Shown here piece by piece: positions 46,837 through 57,062 of a stretch of DNA of 64,000 nt. The DNA is from Crossaster papposus (Eukaryota; Echinodermata; Asteroidea; Velatida; Solasteridae), in NCBI GenBank assembly GCA_037893245.1, contig JBAIAA010000237.1:124001-188000 (forward strand). The letters run 5' to 3'. The number at the start of each line of letters is the position of its first letter. Positions within the stretch are counted from its first letter, which is position 1. A model generated the notes under the pieces. It did no database searches. It was not told where the DNA came from and saw only the letters and a program-made list of their open reading frames with translations. A program made the translations under genes and the position numbers.

Positions 46837-47301
46837 AAAGCCGTGTTCGCACTGGATAAACAGTTTGGGTAATTTGACCATGACGCCGGGTAACATTCCG
46901 ATGGGTTGATCTTCCCACCGTCCGCACTTGGATTTAATTGACGCGGGTAGAATTGCCGAGACGATGGGTAAACTAACCGAGCTGGCTCCAAAACAATAAA
47001 GAGGGCGTCCTGTGTGACCTATGACCGCGACTTGACGACCGGATCGTCGGTTCCCGACGCTAGCTCTCAACATTATTTTCTTACATAATGGGTGATGGAA
47101 GATTTAACCGAGACGTCGCGTCCGCACTGGATTCTGGCTCGGTTAAATCTTCCTGGTCAATCTTCCTAAACTACCCACGCGGCGTGGGTTAGTTACCTGT
47201 GAGGAAAGTTACCCAGGCTGTCCGCACTGGACTTGAAATGGGCAAGTTACCCATTGGCTCGGTTAGTTTGCCCAAATTAAGTACAGTGCGGACAGGGCTT
47301 T
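46837..47301. mobile_element. Foldback/TIR element family F4
   Basis: The left end AAGCCGTGTTCGCACTGGA and the right end AGTGCGGACAGGGCTT are inverted repeats extending through GGGCAAACTAACCGAGCC-type sequence. Internal inverted blocks (ACTAACCGAGC, GTCCGCACTGGA) make a complex foldback. A half copy lies at 50917-51057. Confidence 0.75.
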
Positions 47302-47860
47302 AGTCAAATCAGATTAACTCTGACTTTGTCGGGGTACCATCCACCAAATTGTGGGCATAATCGCAGGCACCGCGCCATTATATTATACATAATATAATGG
47401 CCACATAATATAATAACCACAGCGCGAATTTTTGCGATGGGATCAAACGATGTGATTCACGCCGCGTTTCGCGCCGCTGTTTCTTTGGAGAGACCGTGTA
47501 ATCGAAAATGTTGTATTTGGCGTCTCTTGTGTTCCTTTTGGAAAATTTTGAAAGGTGTGCTACGTGTGTTTTGTTGTACATTGTGCATGTAAAAGCAAAC
47601 CTTTCTCTTTTTTTTTTTTTTTGGGGGGGGGGCTAAATATGCTAAATGTTAAATATTACCCAAAATTATTACCCAAATTTACCCAGTTCAGTGTGAATCA
47701 ACCATAAGTGTGCGGTCAGTGACTACTCTTTAAAGGAATCGTATACGTTTGGTAATTACTCCAAAAATTAATGGCAATAAAAAACTTACTTGGTAAGAAG
47801 TACAGCAGCTTTTGATAGTATAATGCATTTAAAAAATAAATTCACTTCGAAGTACTGCAG

Positions 47861-49219
47861 TTTATTTATTTATTTATTTATTCCATTTCTTTACCCAGGG
47901 TGTGCCCAAACAGTTTAAAACTGGTTTTCATTGGGGCCCTGCATACATCATCAAATAAAATAACAGTACATATTATAAATACAAGGATATTACAGGAATT
48001 CTAAACATTAATACTAATTCTGATTTACGAGATAGGCAAAAACCCGCCAAATAAAAAACCTTTTAGGTGAAAAATAAGAAGGGGAAATTCCTATCCGGCT
48101 CCACATTATAGTGGCAACCAAGTTCTAACTCCGTAGATCAGCGCAATTGGCATAATATCTAACACTCAGATGGCATGTCGGAGCTCTGATTTAAATGTGC
48201 TTAATGAGTCCAATGTTCGCAATTGTTCGGGCAGATTATTCCAAATATTTGCACCACTCACAGCGAAACTTGTGACGTAGCATTCTTTTTTGGCGAAAGG
48301 AACTTTCAGTGCCGTGTGGGTTGATTGCCTTGTTTCGCGAATTACTGTAAGTGGTTTGAAAATATTTGTCATGTACAAAGGAGTCATTTTGTTGATACTT
48401 TTGAAGACAAGAATAGCCTTTTTTGACTTGACTCTTTTTGAAAAAGGGGTCCAATTAAGACGAGCAAACATATCCTCTGAAGGGGTGAGGAAGGGACATT
48501 TAAGGATTATCCGCGCGGCTCTTTTGAGACATTTGTTTAACATATTATCGTGAGATATGTACCTTCCTCCCCACACAGTACAACAATACTCTAATGTTGG
48601 CATAACTAGACTTACAAATAGTGTGTGCAAGCTGTGCTGAGGAATACAATCACGAATTCTTCTTAGTATACTTAATTTAGACACCACATTTTTTCTTACG
48701 TATTCGACATGTGGGCCCCAACTTAATGCTTCATCAATAATTACACCCAAACATTTATAAGACTTCACATTTTCAATACGACTACCAGCAATGCATACAT
48801 TTAAATTAACATTAGATATTTTCTGCCTAGTACCAATAAGCATGCATTTGGTTTTGGTGGCATTTAAAGCTAGCTTGTTTCTTCCGCACCAGTTGTGAAA
48901 ACTAGTAAGAGCTGTATTTAAGCTACTTTCTATTATATTAATGTTGGAGGAGCTACACGTTAATGTTGAGTCATCTGCATACATAAATAAGTTGCAGTTT
49001 GGGGCAATACAAAATGGAAGGTCACTAGTATAAACAATTAATAAAAGTGGACCTAGTATCGACCCCTGTGGAACACCAGTGTTTACGGACAGGACCTTTG
49101 ATATGGTGCCGCCAATATTCACAGACTGACTACGTTCACTTAGGTACGACTTAAACCAATTTATTACAGAAGATGACATGTTCATCCTTTCTAGTTTCTT
49201 TAGTAAGATTTCATGATTT
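47861..49219 (-). mobile_element. 5'-truncated non-LTR retrotransposon (CR1/L2/Jockey type)
   Basis: On the minus strand the copy starts at 49219 inside the reverse transcriptase domain and ends in a short-repeat tail seen on the + strand as TTTATTTATTTATTTA (47861 onward). It interrupts the MITE between ACTGCAG and ATGGAAAA with no obvious target duplication. Truncation at the 5' end and a tandem-repeat tail are normal for target-primed reverse transcription in this clade. Confidence 0.9.
48166..49217 (-). pseudogene. Reverse transcriptase C-terminal fragment
   Basis: An open frame of about 350 codons with no stops or frameshifts. It begins at NHEILLKKLERMN, just after the first catalytic motif, contains GVPQGSILGPLL and the catalytic YADD box (FMYADDSTL), then the thumb (KCLGVIIDE) and the conserved C-terminal NLPEQLR region ending FKSELRHAI. 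It lacks the endonuclease and N-terminal RT parts, so it cannot act alone. The unbroken frame suggests a young insertion. Confidence 0.9.
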
Positions 49220-49721
49220 TATGGAAAACGATATCACTTTTTATCCCCAAAAAATTGAATCTGAGAAGCGTTACTGCAGTGACGTTTCTCAGATTGTGTA
49301 TTCCAATGCAGATTATTCTTCCTGCGTGGACATAACCGCTCCAGATTTTAGGCAATATCTCAAAATCGCTACCACCTTTTGAAATGAAATTTGTACAGGT
49401 TAGTTTTATGGTATATATCTATAACTATATAGGATTGAAACAAACAGTGGGTTCCAATTACCAAACGTATACGATCCCTTTAAAAGTTGTGATTTCAACC
49501 ATTAAAATGATGAATTCAACCAATTGAGTGTTGAATTAATCAGTTTTATGTATGGAATTTCAACTTTTCAAGAGTAGTCACTGACCGCACATGACTGTAT
49601 AAGGTGGATTCAACACTTTAGTTTTAAGCGTGTAGTTACTTGAGGCCGCGCCAAAGTTCCTGCTAAACTTTGCAATCGTTTGAACTTTGTGGCAGTCTTT
49701 AAAGTGTCTCAAATTAATTCA

Positions 49722-50060
49722 TCTTCCCGCTGTTACTTATACAGTGCGAATTTAAAATTCATAGAGTTAAAACACAATCATCGGAGTTTATATATTAAAA
49801 ACAAAATCCACTTAAATGTTGACATTACCTTTGTGTTGTATAAAGGTTGAAAATGTTCTGAACTCATTGTAGATTCCCGTGGTACCCATTTTCTAAGTAA
49901 TGTGTAAATCTAGGACTCGTTAGAGATCAAGGGATCACGGGAAAAGAACCCCACAACAAATGCTCCCGACTCCCTTGCGAAATGACGGGCTACCATTGGT
50001 AAAGTATCGTTATTTCGATGAATGTCAATGACCGTGACAACACCGGGAAGGATAATCTTG
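49722..50060 (+). repeat. Dispersed repeat, copy 3 of the 45088 family
   Basis: Same ordered blocks as 45088-45690, without the AT-rich extra segment, ending near GTATCGTTATTTCGATGAAT. Confidence 0.8.
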
Positions 50061-50916
50061 CATAGGCATTATAAACGGTCCAGCTTTTGTAACTGGCTTT
50101 GTTCTTGATGCATTCCAGGAAGGGTTTTGCATTGAGCTGTTCGATGTCTTTCCTCGTTTTAAAGCAGTCACATTTGCCAAGCTTAGTTCACAAGTTTCTT
50201 CGTCTGAGCTTCTATATAATAATATAACTCGAGAACTACGCAACTCGGAGCAAAACTAAAGACATACTAGAAACCAGCATAGTAAACTGTGCATATAGGT
50301 CCCATTCCATTTTCAGGGGAAAACACTGTCAAACCAACAATTGTTAAAGATTTGTCTTCTTCTTGGAGTATCAAACTTGCGTGCAAAGCGCATTGCACAG
50401 TCAGGTTCGTAAGGGCTATACCGTATACGCCATACTCGTGCATACTCGCCATACTAGCGCTCATTGACTGAACGCGCAATAGCGCGTTTTCATTTGTGAA
50501 GTAAGCCTTTATGACGTATAGCTTAAGAACTACGAACCTGGGGTGCGTACCACAAAGCAGAGACTGATGGTTGACTATAGTTTGCGCGCGAACTTGCTCC
50601 AGGAATCGGCAATCGGGCGTGGATCCTATGAGTCCTAATAAACTTGCATCTTGAAATAAGTTCGGTGAACATTTTTATTTTAATCACGACTTTTTTTTAC
50701 CTCAGACGTGAATTCTAAAGGATCGATCGACAGGTGAATGACTTTGTCAAGTAAATTTGTATTGCTGAAAATCAGACGTGGGACAGGATAAATAATCTTG
50801 AAAATAATAATGATACAAGACACTCTGGTCGTCGTGGTCGTCGTGGCTTTTGCGTCAATGTGGACTTATACTAGTATGAATTTCAATACCGGGAAGGATA
50901 AAGGGCTAATGTTGTT
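50061..50916. other. Intergenic, no recognised feature
   Basis: No repeat or gene was recognised; the short frames on both strands look like chance. Confidence 0.35.
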
Positions 50917-51057
50917 AAGCCCTGTCCGCACTGGACTTAATTTGGGCAAACTAACCGAGCCAATGGGTAACTTGCCCATTTCAAGTCCAGTGCGGACAGC
51001 CTGGGTAACTTTCCTCCCAGGTAACTAACCCACGCCGCGTGGGTAGTTTAACCGAGC
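50917..51057 (+). mobile_element. Half copy of family F4
   Basis: AAGCCCTGTCCGCACTGGAC through CACGCCGCGTGGGTAGTTTA matches, inverted, the right half of 46837-47301, then stops. Confidence 0.7.
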
Positions 51058-51125
51058 AAAAGGTGCCCAACGCTTCTTGGAGCAGTCGTATGGATCCTTA
51101 AGCTTCCGGGAGGGGTCTTAATTTC

Positions 51126-51161
51126 TTACGAGAGTTTTGGTTCAGACCAAAACTCTCGTAA
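51126..51161. repeat. Perfect hairpin at the edge of F3
   Basis: TTACGAGAGTTTTGG and CCAAAACTCTCGTAA are exact complements around a 6-base loop. The last TAA is the target site of the F3 element. Confidence 0.85.
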
Positions 51162-53001
51162 TACCCCTGTCACACCGGAGCTACGCTGCCGTTGCGCTCC
51201 CACGGCGACTAAAAAAGTTGAAAAACGCAGTAGAAGCGCAGTATATTGCCAAGAGCGTAGTGGGAACGTAGTGGAGTCTACCTAGGTCGTGGAAGGGTCT
51301 CCATGGTCGCCAAACCTCGGCGATTGTTTTGAGCCTGCTCAAAACAATCGCGGAGGGTCGGCGACCTGGTCCAAAACGCAGTGAGAGCGTAGTGGGATCT
51401 CAAAGAACGTACTAGGGACGTAGTGAAGTCTACCTGAGCGTGTCATGATCGTAGCAAGAGCGAGTTGGTATCGCCGTCTGCCCAATCTGCGACTGATACC
51501 CCTGTCAGACCGGTGTGCAATCCCACAGCGACCTTACTGCGATGCAGTTTTCATCAAAAACGCAGTGGGGTCGCCGAAAACTGGCAAAAAATCCTGAAAT
51601 CTATGAGGTAGGTAGCTCACAGTACGCTCTTGACTCGCTCACTGCGCTCTCATACACTCTCACTGCGACCTATGCGTTCCCAGTTTGATCATCGCCGCGC
51701 TCTCACTGCGCTCCCACTACGCTCTACGCGATCTCGCTGCGACCAAGGCGACCTCGCTACGACCTCGCTACGACCTTACTACGACCTTACTACGCTCTCA
51801 CTACGTCCCCACTACGTTATGTGCGTTTGTACCGCGTTCGCGCGGCGACTATAAATACATCGAGCTCGATGTTGCTGGATATTTGCTATCTTTTGTACAA
51901 TTATTATGTTCTGCCTCTCTACAGCCATGGTGAAGAGGAGATGCACATTAGTATGTTGTGTGGAGGATATAGGCTGCATTTATACCATTTGTGGCCATTA
52001 CGCATGTCCAAGTCAGAACGTACTATACACGCAGTATAATCACACTGTGAACGTACAGGAAGCTCCGTAACATCGCCATAGACGCATTAGGGGCGCCATA
52101 GTCGTACTGGCAGCCCCGTGTAGACGCAGTATGAGCGTGAAGAAGCCTTATACGACGTAGTAGAAGCGCAGTAGGAGCGCGGTAAGAGCGTAATGAGAGC
52201 GTGACAAGCGTACAGTGGTCGTACTTCAGACGTACTTCAGTCGCAGATTGGGCAGACGGCGATACCAACTCGCTCTTGCTACGATCATGACACGCTCAGG
52301 TAGACTTCACGACGTCCCAAGTACGTTCTTTGAGATCCCACTACGCTCTCACTGCGCTCCCACTGCGTTTTGGACCAGGTCGCCGACCCTCTGCGATTGT
52401 TTTAAGCAGGCTCAAAACAATCGCCGAGGTTTGGCGACCATGGAGACCCTCCCATGACCTAGGTAGACTCCACTGCGTTCCCACTACGCTCTTGGTGACC
52501 CTACTGCGCTTCTACTGCGTTTTGCAACTTGTTGTTGTTGCCGTGGAAGCGCAACGGCAGCGTAGCTCCGGTGTGGCAGGGGTATTACCACGGCTGTAGA
52601 GAGGCAGAACATAATAATTGTACAACAGATAGCAAATATCCAGCAACATCGAGCTCGCTGTATTTGTAGTCGCCGTGAGAACTCGGTACAAATGCACAGA
52701 ACGTAGTGGGGACGTAGTGAGTGCGTAGTAAGGTCGTAGCGAGGTCGTCTTGGTCGCAGCGAGATCGCGTAGAGCGTAGTGGGAGCGCAGTGAGAGCGCG
52801 GCGATGATCAAACTTGGAACGCATAGGTCGCAGTGAGAGTGTAGTGAGAGCGTAGTTAGCGAGTCAAGAGCGTACTGTAAGCTACCTACCTCATAGATTT
52901 CAGGGTTTTTTTGCCAGTTTTCGGATACCCCAATGCGTTTTTGATGAAAACTGCATCGCAGTAAGGTTGCTGTGAGATCGCACTCCGGTGTGACAGGGGT
53001 A
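51162..53001. mobile_element. Foldback element (family F3) with an inverted copy of itself inside
   Basis: The outer ends TACCCCTGTCACACCGGAG and CTCCGGTGTGACAGGGGTA-type are flanked by a perfect TAA duplication (51159-51161, 53002-53004). The left arm A (51162-51494) pairs with 52241-52584. The right arm B' (52588-53001) pairs with 51497-51932. The order A-B-A'-B' means the two inner arms belong to a second, oppositely oriented copy. Arms are built from subrepeats such as GCGTAGTGGGAGCGCAGTGA. Long open frames on both strands are by-products of the repeat. It is non-coding. Confidence 0.85.
51497..52584. mobile_element. Inner, oppositely oriented F3 copy
   Basis: 1088 bp bounded by TACCCCTGTCAGACCGG and CCGGTGTGGCAGGGGTA, with flanks TGA and TTA (imperfect duplication). 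Arms B and A' enclose about 308 bp of middle sequence (51933-52240) that the outer copy lacks. Confidence 0.8.
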
Positions 53002-53009
53002 TAAGAAAA

Positions 53010-53105
53010 TTACGGCAGTGCTACAGAAATATAGACTGCAACGCTTCCTCAACGCCTCATCAACGCTTCCGCAACGCCTCCTCAACGCTTCCACAACTGC
53101 CGTAA
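53010..53105. repeat. Small foldback enclosing a CAACGCYTCCTC tandem repeat
   Basis: TTACGGCAGT and ACTGCCGTAA are inverted ends. Between them, CAACGCTTCC / CAACGCCTCCT repeats about six times (53038-53095). Confidence 0.75.
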
Positions 53106-53115
53106 CAACTACCGC

Positions 53116-53212
53116 ACAGTGCGAGGACCCGGTTATTACTGCGTGATAATGACCGGGTTGGGGGATGACCGATGGTAATGGACCTCGCCGAATAACCGGG
53201 TCCTCGCACTGT
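53116..53212. mobile_element. Miniature TIR element, 97 bp
   Basis: The first 20 bases, ACAGTGCGAGGACCCGGTTA, are exactly complementary to the last 20; pairing extends to 22 bases. Confidence 0.8.
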
Positions 53213-53874
53213 TATTCCCTAAATAACTCACTGTTCAATTTTATTCTGACACAACCACTTAAGAGATTTTATTTCGGTTTTTCGAGGGGCACCACCGAAC
53301 TATCGTTAAAAAAAAACGGCCGAGATTACCAACACGCTGCAAATTGAACTCGAACGTACAATTCATTATGGACAGCGCTGCGCCCTGATTGGAATGGCAT
53401 GATTTCTATGGGGTACATTGTAGCAGAAAGTAGGGTTACCAGTGAAGCTTTTTTTGGCCCGTTTTTGTTAAGAACCTTCTTAATACGAATCACCGAAAAT
53501 GTGTGGGTTTAAAACGAAAGAACACTAATTGAACACTCGCTTCAGATCACTTGTCCATAAACCTGACGTCTGTATACAAGCCAATACCCCAAAACCTTCT
53601 CTCTTTTTCCATTACTCGTCTGCCGTTATAACAAAAAAAGAGAGAATCGAAGAAAAGTGGAGGGGAAAATCGTCTTCGAGAAAACAACTGACGTGCAGCG
53701 CAACAGCTCTTCAGCCCTCGATCGCGCGCCATGCAGATAGAGTGATTCATCCAGAAAAGGCGAGCTGCGAAAAAAACATAAACACAGAACAACCTCCGTT
53801 ACGAATTATTCTCTTTGTTCACCCGTGAATTAAAAAAAATCTAGGGGCTTGTTAGTTGGTCATGCGTGGCTGAC

Positions 53875-54150
53875 ATGGTCTCCTGGATGGAACAGGAGAG
53901 AGAATTAAAAGAAGAGAAAGGGGAGAAAAAACCGCAGGAAAAGAAAAAAAACAGAGTCAAAAAGCGAAAACTGCGGGCGGCCGAGATCAGCGTAGCGAAC
54001 GGGCCGTCATTCGGTAGACATGACCGGTATGGATCGATGGGGGAAGGCGGGCCGTGTCCGTTATCTTCCCCTTCGTCCAGCCATCCGATTGATGACATTT
54101 TACGTGGCCTGTTGCTGCTTGTCACTTCCCTGTTATGTGCACAAAACTAA
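53875..54150 (+). CDS. Possible ORF, Lys/Glu-rich with IDDIL motif, unknown
   Basis: An ATG at 53875 opens 91 codons. The N-terminal 35 residues are Lys/Glu-rich (coiled-coil-like), followed by a Gly/Ser/Pro-rich part and SSSHPIDDILRG, which loosely resembles the eh1/octapeptide motif of paired-type homeodomain proteins, then a hydrophobic tail. The opposite strand is open too, and purine-rich DNA makes chance frames likely. I do not recognise a family. Confidence 0.15.
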   Translation: MVSWMEQERELKEEKGEKKPQEKKKNRVKKRKLRAAEISVANGPSFGRHDRYGSMGEGGPCPLSSPSSSHPIDDILRGLLLLVTSLLCAQN

Positions 54151-54229
54151 GCCACGAGTATCTCTAGATCAGTGAGAATTGTTGTAAACAGAGCCACAAC
54201 GTTGTGCCGTGAAATATCTTAATCGGTGT

Positions 54230-55444
54230 CATGGGCGGATCCAGGATTTGTTTAAAGGGGGGGTCCACCCAAGGTCCTAGGCAAGATTTTTTGAATTGGG
54301 TGTGTAAAAATAAAATGTGGGGGTGTAACAATTTGAGTACATGTACATGTAACTGGGAAGCATGTAGGCCTACGCGAAGCGCACATCACGAGCGCGTAGC
54401 GCGAAGTCTCTGCGGCCGGGGTTCAGGGCCCGCTTAAGGGCCCTGAAATTTTTTGGTTTTTTAGGTGCCCTCTGGCGCAATCTGAGGCCAATTTCTACCT
54501 ATTTTTTGTTAATGTTGTGGCAATATGAAGCCTGATTTTTATACCATTTTTTTTTAAAATCTAATATTTACCATTTTTAGCTGGAATGATAACTTGAAAT
54601 AAATTTTGACCAGAGGAGTATATTATGGATACCGGTATTGGAAGTTTGGATTTAAAAACAGCGCACACTGACTCACACTACGTGTAAAATGAGGCAACGG
54701 TTAATTGGTCATAAACCTTAGGCATACTTAACATAGGCAGGATTTGGCTGGGAGCGACCGGCAATGACTCCATTTAAAATAATAAACAAATTACAAGCCC
54801 TAATAGTTATTAAGTAAGTTTAATTTAAAGTTGTATGTTAAAATAAAATGTTACAAGTTGTGTTTAATCTTTAAAAAACTACACGCCAAACTCCCGCTTG
54901 TGCTAGCGGGGTTTATTCCGACCGTCTCTACAAACGGTGGAAAAAGCGGCGTGTTTGTTCCAATTTAGTGTTTAGTAATTTACATAAATTTAGCTTAAAT
55001 TTAGGTCACGTGACAAATATATAAACACTGTGGTTAGCGCCTATTGCACTCGTTCTGCTGGGGCTACTTTTATTGGCAAGTCTGCCAAGTAAATGGGCCC
55101 AGTGGTGAGCCAAGCATGGCATTTGGGGCAAGCCTGCCCCGTTCAAGCTTATGAAAGCGTTTAAAAAATTAAAATATGTAATTGCCTGAAATGCAATAAG
55201 AAGGAATAAACAAACTAGCGGCTCGAAAAACTAAGCCAAAAAAGTCAAATCATAGTCTATATGGTTGTTATTTTGTGTGTGTGGTTTGAGAATAATACAC
55301 GTATGTGTATGTGTACATGTACGTTGCTTGTTAGGTGAAATACATTTATTTATTTTTTTTTATTTTATTTTTTTTTTTTTTTTTTCACTCAAGAAAAAAG
55401 GGGGGGTCCGGACCCCTTGGACCCCCCCCCTGTATCCGCCCATG
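54230..55444. mobile_element. TIR element with CATGGGCGGATCC ends
   Basis: 1215 bp between CATGGGCGGATCCAGG and CCTGTATCCGCCCATG, with GGGGGGGTCC and GGACCCCCCCC inside each end. GGTGT flanks both sides (54225-54229, 55445-55449) and is the probable target duplication. The interior is AT-rich with no transposase frame. A long T-rich run lies at 55345-55386. The superfamily is not assigned. Confidence 0.8.
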
Positions 55445-56029
55445 GGTGTCCAATGTGTCATATTAAAACACGAAATTGAATTGATCGTAAAAAACAAAGT
55501 GCCGCCAACTCGATCAGAGTGAAAAATAAATTAAACAAAACGCCAGATTAAAGTGAAAGTACAGCTTTTGAAGCAAATGAATTCCAAAGATGCGTCTTAT
55601 AAGTAGCACAATCTACGAATTATGAGTATAATTGTTTGGATGTCGGAACAGCAAACTATCTGTTCTGAAGTGCGCCCAGGCAGCAAAGGAAAAACGGCAG
55701 CCGAGAAAGTACTCTGCCCCGGCGTCAATTTAGTCGCGAAACAATCAACGTCATTGCAGTAACATCGGCAAGCGACGACCCCGAAGCAGGGTTTCATGAG
55801 CAATTACAGGCTGACTTGATCTTTACCGAGGTGAGAATTGACATCGAGAATACCTCCCAATTACCCCACATACGGGATCGGAAAAGCTGCAAGATCATTG
55901 GCGGTGCGTGAGCTGCCCTAAAATGCCTACTCGTCATTCCAGTTTGTCATCTTTTGGGTTCTTTTTTTGTGTTTTATTTGATAGATCGAAATGAATGTGC
56001 TGCGGTTAATCGCGTAAAGGTGCGAACTC

Positions 56030-56105
56030 GCGGAGTGATATCTCGCGGAAGATTTATATAGTGACCTGCGCGTACTTGGGATTCCAAGATGGCGGCGAAG
56101 CAATA
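56030..56105 (+). promoter_or_regulatory. Possible TATA-less promoter (TCTCGCG and YY1-type sites)
   Basis: TCTCGCGG at 56041 is followed 45 bases later by CCAAGATGGCGGCGAAG, the arrangement of a YY1-type initiator whose ATG is at 56089. That ATG opens only 13 codons. If real, it would be the start of an unrecognised housekeeping-type transcript. Confidence 0.25.
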
Positions 56106-56708
56106 CACCGTTAGTGAAGCGTCCTCCTGAAAACAGCGGTTTTTTTATCAGATTTTCAGTGTAATACTATCTTTATTGTAAATTGCATCTCGTCCGAATC
56201 TTTTGTTTCCTTATGTAGGATCTAGGATCCTTATTTTATGCTTAAAACCCTACAGCTACGGAAATGTCCCTGTGAATAAATCTGAGATCTGCTCTAAAAT
56301 CCTCATGTTTGGGATTTAACTTCTAATTCCAAAGGTCTTGTTAAAAGTAAACTAACATAACCTAATATTTTACTGTCTTAATGTTCCAGAGAAAAGACGA
56401 AATACATTTATGACGTGGAGGACATTGTTTTACAACATAGGTCTACACATAGTACAATCATACATGTTTACAGCTGTAGATATAAGTCTTCTTCCCTCAC
56501 ATCTACTTCCGCCTCACGGGCCACATTTACATAAATAATTGTTATATAAGGATAATAAGGTCTATTCCTCCAGTTTTGGTTACGTGAAATCGGCAGCTAC
56601 CGGACCTAATAATTCATGAGAAATACTAAGATCCTTTTGATCTGGGAACCAGGCTATGATTTAACGCGTTTCCTGGCCCAAAATGGGCGTATTCCCGGAC
56701 GCGATTTG

Positions 56709-57062
56709 TTTTCCGTACCACTAACGCGTCTGATCGGCTAATTTTTTTCCGCAGAACGACTTGGTCAGAGCCTTTATACCTTTTTCTATAAGACCCTATC
56801 TAGATGAGATTATTAACCAATAATTTTGATTAATAGAAAAAGGTATAAAAGTCGTGTATACGAAAAACTAGGGACTGTATACAATTAACTAGGGACTGTA
56901 TCCATTTATTTTGGTGAATTATGGCTGTCAACGTCGTTGGTCTTCATACGTTCCGCGCGTATCAAAATCGATTCAAATTGAAGCGCGCGCTTTGTATTGG
57001 TCTCCATTTGAGTCGCCTCATTCCAATGAAACGGCCGATCTGACGCGTTAGTGGTACAGGAA
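56709..57062. repeat. Inverted-repeat element, about 354 bp
   Basis: TTTCCGTACCACTAACGCGT and its near-complement (ACGCGTTAGTGGTACAGGAAA region) bound the stretch. Inside, TACCTTTTTCTAT and ATAGAAAAAGGTA form a second inverted pair (56778-56849). Confidence 0.6.

Larger units (their letters stand above)
47734..49479 (+). mobile_element. MITE family T, copy 3, split by a LINE
   Basis: Ends AGGAATCGTATACG and CGTATACGATCCCT, with TTAA at 47730-47733 and 49480-49483. The left piece is 47734-47860 and the right piece 49220-49479; joined they match the other T copies. Confidence 0.9.
47690..49617. repeat. Foldback element hosting a MITE and a LINE
   Basis: The left arm (47690-47730, ending TGTGCGGTCAGTGACTACTC) is the inverted complement of 49570-49617 (beginning AAGAGTAGTCACTGACCGCAC). 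Outer parts (AGTGT-GAATC) also pair. Between the arms are MITE T copy 3 and about 85 bp of the host loop (49484-49569). Confidence 0.75.

Noticed and set aside
51630-52824. Overlapping Ser/Arg/Leu-rich ORFs on both strands
   Set aside because: They arise from GCGTAGTGAGAGC-type subrepeats of the F3 foldback and appear symmetrically on both strands.
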